Positions 9,933 through 20,103 of a DNA stretch of 64,000 nt are shown here, in pieces (positions within the stretch are counted from its first letter, which is position 1; each line of letters begins with the position of its first letter). The position numbers and the translations under genes are program-made. The stretch covers positions 14,580,435 through 14,644,434 of the forward strand of contig CM057153.1 in NCBI GenBank assembly GCA_029962745.1, in the 5' to 3' direction. Source of the stretch: Echinometra lucunter (taxonomy: Eukaryota > Echinodermata > Echinoidea > Camarodonta > Echinometridae). The notes beneath the pieces are model-generated. The model was not told the DNA's origin. It did no database searches and worked only from the letters and a program-made list of their open reading frames with translations.

Positions 9933-12436
9933 ATGGAAGAAGACCATACAGTGGTGTCTATAGATGACATCAAATTGTGGACAGTTCCTGCCCTCAAAGA
10001 TTTTCTTCGCAAAAGGAAGTTGAAAGTCAGCGGGCGAAAGGAGGAGTTGGTAGCGCTTGTGTTTGCTGCGAAGATGATGCCGGAGCTGTCGCCGCCAGCC
10101 ACCTCAGCCGGTGTAGCAGAGCAGCAGAAGAAGGAACATTACGGAGACCTGTTGAAGACCCCAACAGGCAGCTTGCCGGACCCTGATGGACTTGTACAAG
10201 GATGGGAGTCTGAGGCAACAGCCATCACTAAGTGGCCGCCGACAATGGCATTTGAGATAGGTTCCTATCTTCAAAACATTGATGACATCCCTCTTCGAAA
10301 GAGACTGATTTCTGATTATAAGGATCAAAAGGCCTACAGCTATTTTGCGTCCGGCTGGATGAAGGAAGTCGAATTCCATCAGACCACCCCAGACAGCAAG
10401 TTCTGCTTTCTTCGCACGAAGTGCACACCATCTCAACGTGTTCATGACATTCCTTGGAGTTTGTGGGCTGCTGTGGAGAAACAGAGTGGAGTCGTGCATA
10501 GTGCTTTTTGCCAGTGTTTTGCTGGGTGAGTTAGCCGCTGTTATTTTAACCATAGTGATTCACTAATTTGCTCCTTGAAGCGCGCTGCCCAGACCAAATT
10601 TTTTGTTGGGGCAGGGCATGTTGAGGAGGGGGGGGGGGGGGGGCTTTAGCGAACCACATTTTTTTAAAGCTTTAAAAAATTATTGAAATTGTATGTGAAT
10701 TACAACCCATTAATCACATGTACGTACTGTCATTACACTGCAGGTACCAGATTTGACGCAAAGCCAAAAGAGAGGGTTTTTCTGAAGTTGGGCAATAACA
10801 TTTCATGAATTAATTTGGCTTTTAATGTATTATTGATTACAGGTACAGCTCAACGTGCAACCACATAGCTGCTTTGCTCTTCAAGATTGACTTTGCGTGG
10901 TGTCATGGGCTCACCAATCCAGCCTGCACTTCAAGGGAGTGTGAATGGTCAGCATTTGCAGGCAAGAATGCGGTAGACTGTGCACGGTTTCAAGACATGA
11001 CCTGGAGCAAGCATCAGTTTTCGAGACAAGGTATTTTTATGACCAATGCTAAATTATTTTTTTTGATAATCCAAAATAGACAAAATTGAGACACATGGTG
11101 CATTGTGTCTGCATGTACAATCATTTTAAAATTCTGGTATATTAGACAGACAATGATTATTTGTTGGATTTTCATATCTATTCAATACATGTCAAACTTT
11201 GGTATCATTATAGTAATATTTGTTTTATCACAATGGTGTGTGTATAAAAATTTTTTTAAACATCAATCTTTGAAATACAGAATATTCATAAATTTAAATT
11301 TGTATTATGTTAAACAATAATTTGCCAATGAAGAAAAACATAAGTTTGTGAGATGATCCAGAGAACCATTTGATGAGTACCTAAAAATTCATTCTTATCT
11401 CTAAAAATTCTTTTCTTTTTCTTTTCCAGCTTCATCTCCCAGAGCTGAAGGAAGCAACACCACCACACGTCGCCTCTTTTCGCCATTGAGCTGCAGATCG
11501 ATGACAGGGAAGTCCACTCTGAAGTCCTTGACGGAAGAATTCAGCTCGACCTTCCCAAAAGCCAGCTGCTTCCAGTTCGTCAACGTTACTGACGACAAGC
11601 AGCCTAAAGTTCCTGAGGTCGCAGCTGAAGAGAAGGTTTCTTCGCTAAACCTACCTCTACCACTCCCAGCGTACGCTTCGCATTTCTCCTCAGGGGAGGA
11701 TTTCCTCAAGGAGCTGCCTATCTACACAACAGACATGACAAGACAAATTGAACGGATGACACATGGACAAGCGGACAACAATGATTGGTACCTTTATCGG
11801 CATGGAAGGATCACCGGCTCCACCGCTCATGCTGTCCTGACGAGAGGAAGAAAGTTGGCAGCAAGCGATGGAGCAGGACCGTCCACCACAGCACCTTCCA
11901 ATCTTGTCAACCGAATCTTACGTCGCAAGGTGGTGTCTTCATCGTTTCCTGCCTTGAAGTATGGGAGGGCAATGGAAGGAGAAGCCAGAGCAGCATACAT
12001 CAAATCCCAGCGAGCTCATCACAGGAAGCTGACAGTGATAGAGTGTGGGCTTTTTGTATCAGAGACACAAATATCCTTGGGGGCAAGTCCAGATGGAGTG
12101 GTGAGTTGCCAGTGCCGTGGAGAGGGCATACTTGAAATAAAGTGTCCGTTTAGTGCATCACACACCTTTCCTTCGCCAGAGAATGTTGAATTCCTACAGG
12201 CATCAGATGATGGGACTGTTGGTCTAAAGAAGTCCCACCAATATTTCTCTCAAATACAATTTCAAATGGGAGTAATGAAGCGTAAATGGTGTGACTTCTT
12301 TGTCTACACAAGACATGGACAGCACAACATACGAGTACAATTCGAGCAAGATAGATGGGACAAATTACTTCTTCACAGCAAAGACTTTTTCATCAGAGAA
12401 ATTGCCGATGAATTAGTTTCAGCAGCTGCCGTATAA
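9933..12436 (+). CDS. SAP-SWIM-YqaJ domain protein, putative PD-(D/E)XK nuclease (3 exons)
   Basis: Exons 9933-10525, 10843-11030 and 11430-12436 join in frame with GT/AG borders to give 595 aa with no internal stop. An N-terminal SAP-type helix pair (about residues 12-46, DNA binding) comes first. A SWIM zinc finger follows, split by intron 1 (C193-x-C195-x7-C203-x-H205). The C-terminal YqaJ fold spans about residues 375-580, with RITGS, RAMEGE (E443/E445), SPDG (D482) and EIKCP (E496, K498). These are the expected metal and catalytic residues of the lambda-exonuclease-like PD-(D/E)XK group. Proteins of this layout are multicopy in cnidarians and echinoderms and their role is unknown. DNA end processing is an inference. 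The gene is intact although surrounded by transposons. Confidence 0.85.
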
Positions 12437-13454
12437 ACTCCTTTACCTGTACTATATCTAGCAGAGACTTACATGTACTCTTTGAACAATCTTAAAGACT
12501 TAATATTTTTATTGTATTGAACAGTGTCAATTCATCAAGTATTTCTGTTCAAATTAAAGACACTGGTTAACATTACAAAAGTACCGGTATTTTAAGAAAT
12601 CCTGAATTTCAATGTGTGTTTTATTTGATATTGATCAACACCACCTATTGCACTGGAAATGGTATATTTTTTCAGTAAATTATTCCTTTTCTAATCATAT
12701 TCCATATGTATGGCTAGTATTTAGGATAAAGAGAAACTACAAAAGTTTCTCTGAAAGGAGACACTGTACCTCTGGGTTAAAAGATGAAGGAGATTTACAA
12801 CGTAGACATATATACAAATCATGAAACTTTGTACATTATTTTCATTTTCTGATTTATTATTTTTTATGCACATTTACATGAATTACTGTAGTAATACAAA
12901 TATTTCAAGTTATGGAAATATTGACTATTAGGTTTATAATGTTTCCCTCTGATATCGAATAGCATTCACTTGGCAAACTTTGAACATTATAAGTACACAT
13001 ACATGTATGTGTCCTGAAAACTACTTTCACATTTGTAATGATCATTGTGCCTTATTTTTGATGCACTGACTAAACAGATGTATTCAATTAGCTAAAACAC
13101 TACTCACCACTCACTATTCATCAGTGACTTGCAAGTTCAATTGTTTACATTACATCTCTTCCAGGATCAATTTGTCAATGCTATAAAAGAATACAGTGTA
13201 CTTTGTATGCACATTTAAATAGACTTTCTTGATGCAGTAAATTAATAAAATTGTACATAGTACATACATGTACTAAACATGATATTTACATCTCGTGACT
13301 TGTCAAACTGTATGATGGTGGCTATGTATGTAAGATGCATAAAGAAAATTAATTTTGTTTGTGTGATTGTGGCAAGGAGTTTCAAACGTGATTGCATTGT
13401 TTGTTCTCATGTTATGTGATGGTGATGACACATGTGCATGATTGTTGTGGTAAC
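12437..13454. other. 3' flank of the YqaJ gene, AT-rich
   Basis: AT-rich DNA without further coding exons. An AATAAA-type signal occurs near 13245, but whether it belongs to the upstream gene is unknown. Confidence 0.4.
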
Positions 13455-13469
13455 AAGAATTGGTTACAG

Positions 13470-14005
13470 CTCGTTATTCCGAAGGTTCGTTATTCCGAAG
13501 GTTTGTTATTCCGAAGGTTCGTTATTCCGAAACACGCAAATTGCATATACCTAGATGTTCGTTAGTCCGAAAATGAATTAGGGTTCGTTAATCCGAACAT
13601 TTGTGGAGTTATTCCGAAGGTTCGTTATTCCGAAGGTTCGTTGGTCCGAAAATGAAATAAAGTTCGTTATTCCGAAGGTTCGTTAATCCGAAAATGAAAT
13701 AAGGTTCGTTATTCCGAAGGTTCGTAAATCCGAAAATGAAATAATGTTCGTTATTCCGAAGGTTCGTTTATCCGAAAATGAAATAAGGTTCGTTATTCCG
13801 AAGGTTCGATAGTCCGAAAATGAAATAAGGTTCGTTAGTCCTAAAATGAAATAAGGTTCGTTAGTCCGAAAATGAAATAAGGTTCGTAAATCCGAAAATG
13901 AAATAAGGTTCGTTAGTCCGAAAATGAAATAAGGTTCGTTATTCCGAAAATGAAATGAGGTTCGCTATTCCGACAATGAAATAAGGTTCGTTAGTCCGAA
14001 AAATA
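13470..14005 (+). repeat. left arm: TTCGTTATTCCGAAGG minisatellite
   Basis: A 16-bp unit (GGTTCGTTATTCCGAA) alternates with a ~26-bp version carrying an AATGAAATAA insert. More than 15 units are visible, with A/G alternation at TTATTCC versus TTAGTCC. Confidence 0.9.
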
Positions 14006-14669
14006 CAGTAATCAACATGCAGGGGCGTCCTAGTCTTTTTTGAGGGGGGGGGTGTAGAGGCCAGATTGCCGACAAATAATGCCTCCGTCGACAAATTCAA
14101 CCGTTTAAAGCCCACGAGGCATGTTCAATTGTGTGCCTCTATCATATTTTTCTTCTAAATTATATAATTGTTCACCTCACTTGCTGAATGTGTAAGCTTT
14201 TTGAAAACATTATGTATCTAAATATAATACGAGCGAGCGCAGCGAGCGAGAAAAAAATATACACTCTCTTTCATATAAGTGATAGTTCTACATCAAACTA
14301 CATGATGGGCATAAAGATATCTAAATTATAAATTTGGTAACCTCTCTCAAAAAATCTATGTACTCCTTATCATATAATCCTCTTCATGATAGAAGTGAAA
14401 GTTCTTCATCAAAATGCATGATGGGCCTTTAAGATATCTATTTTGATATATTTGGTCACCTCTCTTACCTAATTCATTTGCTTTCAAAGACCATCCTGTA
14501 TCTGAATGTAATACGAGCGAGCGCAGCGAGCGAAGAAAAATATGCCCTCTTTCGTGTTACGGTTGTTATTTCGTCGTCAAAATGCGCAAGCAAATAAGCC
14601 GAATATGACCCTGTTTGGGCACCTTACTCCTCTTTTTTTCCCCCTCCTTCCTCTTCCCTCTTCTTTCTT

Positions 14670-14674
<5 letters not shown>

Positions 14675-14703
<29 letters not shown>
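14675..14703. repeat. (TC)n microsatellite
   Basis: Uninterrupted CT dinucleotides inside the core of the foldback element. Confidence 0.9.
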
Positions 14704-14704
<1 letters not shown>

Positions 14705-15510
14705 CCGACAGCGATCGTGAATTTGCCGACAAGAATTTTTAATGGGGGGGGGGGGGGGGGGGGTAACACCCTGTCAACATGGCGAAGTCGGGAAAGCCGA
14801 GTGGGACGGGCGTTGGTCAGAATCACCCTTTCTGTTCATTTGCTATGGGGGGAGGGGCTGATTTATCGTGACCAGGGACGTATACGGATTTTTTCAAAGG
14901 GGGTGATCATAGGCTTATGGGACTAGTTCATTTTCAATCCTGAATTCACGCAAGAATCGATGTTATGCTTAGGCTACCGCTCGTCGCCAGCCCTGTTGAT
15001 GTGGGGGGGGGGGGGTGGATGAGGTTTCATTCATTTTTTCATTGTTTTGTCCATGTTCGAAGATCCATTCTCGTTTAGATGTTTACCTCTTGTAAACCTC
15101 AAAAATGTCGCTCTGCGGGGGCCCGAGGGTGGTTGTTTGGACCAGAATAGGAGTGTTTAAAACCCCAGGGGCGTCGACCCCTTTTTTGGATGGGGGGGGG
15201 GGGGGGGTAAACATCCATCCGTAGCTAGCGTGGCCAACTTTTCGGAATGGGGGGGGGTACACACTAATTTCGCATTAAATGTCTTATAAGAGGGCAAGAC
15301 AAGAGTAGTGGCGCAGACAGGTCCTCAGACCGGGGGATGCCATGGGGGCAGGGGCGTAGGTATGCCCCTACCCTCCCCCATAGCATTGGGGGGGGGGGGG
15401 GTTCAACTTGGATCGCATCAGTTATGACTGTGACTTCGTTCCAGCATTCTGGAACGCCTAAGGGAAGGGGGAGGGGGCACGCCGACATGTGAACCAACAG
15501 GACCTAAGCT

Positions 15511-15511
15511 A

Positions 15512-15558
<47 letters not shown>

Positions 15559-15559
15559 A

Positions 15560-15594
<35 letters not shown>
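15511..15594. repeat. (ATG)n microsatellite
   Basis: About 27 ATG/GAT triplets with one A-for-G interruption, inside the foldback core. Confidence 0.95.
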
Positions 15595-16354
15595 AGTAAC
15601 AACAGTTAACAGTAATTATTACTATTATTAGTGAAATATTATTGTTATCATCATTGTAATCATTTCATTTCATTTTATTCATTTCCACAATGCATCGAAT
15701 AAATTTTACAAGATCTTTCACATTTCAAAATCATAATGAAATCAACAGTGTAAAGTTATACAAAATATTGATATTAATTCAGTTCATACAGTATATGAAA
15801 TTGATAAATGGCAAGTATAAAATAAACAGTGCTCGCTGTTTAGGTGGAGGAAACCTTTAAAAGCAAAGCTTGTGAATCAGGCTCCCATGGAGAGTAGTTG
15901 TAGTATTTTCTATTACAGCTACTTTTTATTCATCTGTTAGTAATTAGGATATGGAGGAGCATTGTTAAGCGAAACTTTCACTATTTATTAATGTCACCTT
16001 TCTCTTCTTTATGTATATATACCCCCCCCCCCCATTTCCCCTCTGACTAGGCTATTGTCAAAGGCTCGAAAGGTCAGTATCACGTATGGAATAGCTATAA
16101 TTATCTAAAACTATTTATATTATTGCTCTGCCTCGTACCTCACCATTGTGAGAAATGAGCTCAAACTTTCTTTTTCGGGGGGGGGGGGGGGGGGATGAGA
16201 TTGGCATGCATCGAAACAATGATTTCAGGGGTTCTATGTATACAAACCTAACCCCATCGCCTCGGCACACACATATAAAATATATAAAAATAAATGATCC
16301 CCCCTCGACTCCCCCTCGAAAAAAAAAACAGAATAAAACGAACCTTATTTCATA

Positions 16355-16780
16355 TTTTGGATTAACGAACCTCATTTCATTTTCGGAATAACGAACCTTA
16401 TTTCATTTTCGGACTAACGAACCTCATTTCATTTTCGGACTAACGAACCTTATTTCATTTTCGGACTAACGAACCTTATTTCATTTTCGGATTAACGAAC
16501 CTTATTTCATTTTCGGACTAACGAACCTTATTTCATTTTCGGACTAACGAACATTATTTCATTTTCGGACTAACGAACCTTATTTCATTTTCGGACTAAC
16601 GAACCTTCGGACTAACGAACCTTGATTCATTTTCGGACTAACGGATCTTCGGAATAACGAACTTGTTTTCATTTTCGGACCAACGAACCTTCGGAATAAC
16701 AAACCTTGTATCATTTTCGAAATAACGAACCTTCGGAGTATTGGAACCTTCGGAATAACGAACCTTCGGAATAACGAACA
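16355..16780 (-). repeat. right arm: inverted copy of the TTCGTTATTCCGAAGG minisatellite
   Basis: CGAACCTTATTTCATTTTCG units repeat here as the reverse complement of the left-arm units. The two arms differ in copy number and order, so the match is by family rather than base for base. Confidence 0.9.
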
Positions 16781-16795
16781 TCACCCCAAGAATTG

Positions 16796-18243
16796 ACATG
16801 TTGAAGTTATGTACCTTGTACATGTATATGCAGTCCACTCGTGTTATACAGTGGTATGCTCGGGACCATGCTTTTTTTAAGCACTTCATTATAAGGAAAT
16901 CTTGTCTGACCATAAATTGCTTTGTTTCAATAAATTCTAGCTTCCATGTTTATAAAAACGAGAGTGGACTGTATGTACATGCTTCTTGTGAGAATAACAA
17001 GAGAAGTCACAAAGTTTAAAGCTTGATGGCATTAACACATGAAAAGATGAGAACATCTATTCAATATCAAAGAAACATGTACAGTCAACCTTGCCTTGGT
17101 AAAAGTTTTTGGCAGTGAATTAGAAAAAAAACAAACTTATGAAGGGTTAAAAACAATAGAATAATCAGAGGAAATGACTTGAAAAGACATTGACTCTTGG
17201 GTGTCGATATCTTATAAACAAAAACTGCAAGGTTCTTCTCAGCTTACACAAAATCAACATACATAAATAAAACTACATTTATTCTATGAAATATACAAAT
17301 AAGTATGCACTTAACAAGATTTTTAATTTACTCTTTTTTCATTCATAAGTCTTGTGAATTTCCCAAGTCCAGGGCTAAGTTACATGTACATGCACAGCAA
17401 ATGTGTAAGGGCATAACATTTTTTTACTACGATAACACAAGCCATTTGGGTCATTCCATCGGGTTGGGTCCATTTTTGTGACATACCAGAACTAGGAAAC
17501 CATGTCTCATTTAAACTAGGCAAATATCTACCAATGATCACTTCAGTAAAAAAATTGGTGTCCCACTAAGGTTTACTAATCAAACATCATGATGTATTGC
17601 AATTGGGTGTTTCCATTTATTTGGGGGCCAGTTGTCAATTCATGGGTATGCAGTTTGTAATGGCCCTTTTCCCCTTCTGAACAAATACACACATTTTTAA
17701 AATATTTATATCTCTATTGAATACATATTAAGGTATTCCACCCCAAAATCAGAATTAACATAAATTTCGGGATTTTTCTTTTTGGCGCCAAATAATCTGT
17801 GGTGTCCCATGTTTTTTTAGGCTTTTTTTGTGACATCATAGAAAATTTGTTTTAAAATATGTAAAATATTCTTATAATATTTGAATTTAATTGTTTTGGT
17901 TATAATGTGAAAAAACACGAATAAACATCTATCCTAAGAAGTTGCCTTAATATTTTGCAACCCATCGTATTAGTGCAATCGATGAATCAATGTTGGTGTC
18001 ACAACGTAAATTTTCGTGTCCCAAACATATACGTAGGGATTCCCATTTTCCACGGGGTCTGTGATTTTTAAAGTAACGATAGCAAGCGGCAAATCAGTTG
18101 TTCTTCACGTAGATAAACATAAATTAACTAATGGGTATATTTAGCAAAAACATCCAGCACCGTATGTCGAAAATATTACAACTTTATCGAAAAATACGAA
18201 CATTCGTGTCCCAACGATTTATTTACGATGTGAAAGTTCGCTC
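16796..18243. other. AT-rich DNA with scattered GTGTCCC...TTTACG motifs
   Basis: No gene recognised. From about 17560 the motif GTGTCCCA plus a TTTACGATGTG-like block begins to recur; see the element starting at 18244. Confidence 0.4.
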
Positions 18244-19065
18244 TTTGAGAATGGAATAGTCCCAGTCATTTTTATGAATGAACGACCACATGATTCAACG
18301 TCCCGGATGTGCTTCTTGACAACGAAAAAGCCTGCCCGGTCGCCATTTTCTTCCTTATCGACGGAGAACGAAAACAGTTTTTGTGTCCCATCATTTACGA
18401 TGTGTCTTTTTACGGGTACATCGTATGGGATTTGCCTTTAAAAAGCAAGAAATTGGTGGGTAATTTTGTTCTTTTGTATCGTATTTTTGTATTTATTGAT
18501 GCTCTTAATTTGTTAAAAAGTGCCAAAATACGTCGCAAGCTCGTGTTCGTCTGAGAAGCTCCCAAGGGGCATTGTTGTTGTTGAACAACGTAAATATGGA
18601 CACGAAAATTTCCGTTTCCCGATTTACGCTGTGTCTTGTAGCCGCCCCACTGTTTATTTTAATTGTGCTATTAATTAATTAATGATAAGTTTATGTGTAA
18701 ACGGTTAATTTTAATAGTTATATGAAGCGATTTGATGAAAACTGCTACGAATTGAAAGGTGTATTGAAAGGCGAATTGAAAGTTGTAAACCACATCGTAA
18801 ATTGTGTCAAAGGAAACCAATTAAATCGTGTCCCGATTTACGTTGTGTATAATTTTGTAAATTGTAGCTTTTTGTTACATTATGATTTATTATTCTGCAT
18901 GTTCAGATATATTTTGAGAAACCACCAGTCGCATTTAAAGGAATTGTGATTAAAATCTCAACAAATTATGTTGTAATTACCAACAAAAATTGGTATTTCA
19001 GGTTTTCAACTTCACAACGTAAATATGGACACGTGATCCAATCAATGGACTATTCCATTCTCAAA
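18244..19065. mobile_element. ~820-bp inverted-repeat element, TTTGAGAATGGAATAGTCC ends
   Basis: TTTGAGAATGGAATAGTCC at 18244-18262 has its exact reverse complement at 19047-19065. The interior repeats a GTGTCCCRATTTACGNTGTG motif in both orientations (for example near 18380, 18590, 18825 and 19015). The short open frames inside carry no known domain. No target duplication is evident. Confidence 0.65.
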
Positions 19066-19260
19066 TAGGTGGCCTTCGCAAATATTTTTATATTTATAGA
19101 ATTCAGTTTTACATTTTTGATTGTTCGGTGTGGATAATTGATTCTTTTTTTCCTATAGACTCTATTAAGTTACTGTTAAAATGTGTTAAACGAAATATTT
19201 ATTCTTTTATTGTGAAAGGGAAACAATTCCAATTTTAATGATTAAATATGGTCACCCCTA

Positions 19261-19501
19261 CCGTACAATGGGGAGAACTCGGTGCCCATGGTAAACTCGG
19301 CCCCCACAACATTCACCTCAAAAAAATTCAGGTTTTCTTGCTAAATTGCAAGAATAATCAACAGCTTACTGAAATCCATCACAGAATGGACATTTTAAGT
19401 TGTTGATTGTTATTGCAAGAGCAAGAAAAACTCAATTTTATTGAGCTGAAAGTTGTGGGGGCCGAGTTTACCATGGGGGCCGAGTTCTCCCCATTGTACG
19501 G
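19261..19501. mobile_element. 241-bp hairpin MITE, TA target duplication
   Basis: Arms of about 50 bp start CCGTACAATGGGGAGAACTC and contain CCATGGTAAACTCGG and a CCCCCACAAC block. They are near-perfect inverted repeats around a ~140-bp centre. The dinucleotide TA flanks both ends (19259-19260 and 19502-19503), consistent with Tc1/mariner-type mobilisation. Confidence 0.85.
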
Positions 19502-19713
19502 TACCTAGGCTACAGTGTAAAAATATTGTTAATTTATTTGCAGGCCCAGGGGTCGGAATTTTGAAGCTGAATTTATAGTCGATCGTTTCCAATCGTAATC
19601 GGCTTTCGCATGTTCAACCAGCTCTGCTCCATCGCTTTTAGAGAACATTGCTGATGGAGTTGAAGAATTTTCAACTCGGAAAGCGACGTCGCTTTTTTTT
19701 TTAGATCTAACTT

Positions 19714-20103
19714 AAGTATTTGTCATGACTGACTCACCATTTATGCACCTATCCACAAAATTGTTGCAATTTCGCCTGACTTTCACCACTCTTCGTTCGT
19801 CTCGCTCACTGCAGCTTGTAAACTGTTTTTGTTGTTTTTGTTTACGGTGCCGTCTGCTGCTGTCCACGTACGTGAAACGAGGTAGTCTTGTTTAAACGAA
19901 CGGGGGTCTACAGGTATGCTCCAAACGAGACTACCTCGTTTCACGTACGTGGACAGCAGCAGACGGCACCGTACACAAAAACAACAAAAACAGTTTACAA
20001 GCTGCAAGTGAGCGAGACGAATGAAGAGTGGTGAAAGTCAGGCGAAATTGCAACAATTTTGTGGATAGGTGCATAAATGGTGAGTCAGTCATGACAAATA
20101 CTT
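19714..20103. mobile_element. 390-bp foldback hairpin
   Basis: Almost perfect inverted arms of about 175 bp each, starting AAGTATTTGTCATGACTGAC, surround a ~40-bp loop near 19890-19925. The flanks AGATCTAACTT (19703-19713) and AGATCTATAACTT (20104-20116) look like a 9-11 bp target duplication with a 2-bp insertion. That length would fit a Mutator-like element. No coding capacity. Confidence 0.85.

Larger units (their letters stand above)
13463..16787. mobile_element. TU-like foldback element with tandem-repeat arms, TSD AAGAATTG
   Basis: The left arm (about 13470-14005) is a tandem array of GGTTCGTTATTCCGAA and GGTTCGTTAGTCCGAAAATG-type units. The right arm (about 16355-16777) is the same array inverted. 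AAGAATTG lies directly outside both ends (13455-13462 and 16788-16795). Long inverted arms made of short tandem repeats plus an 8-bp target duplication match the sea urchin TU foldback class. The 2.3-kb core has no recognisable gene. It holds a direct duplication (14200-14260 and 14490-14545, with ACGAGCGAGCGCAGCGAGCG), several long poly-G runs, a TC run and an ATG array. Confidence 0.85.

Noticed and set aside
13470..14005. Regularly spaced short repeats resembling a CRISPR array.
   Set aside because: There are no unique spacers, units merge directly, an inverted copy exists at 16355-16780, and the DNA is metazoan.
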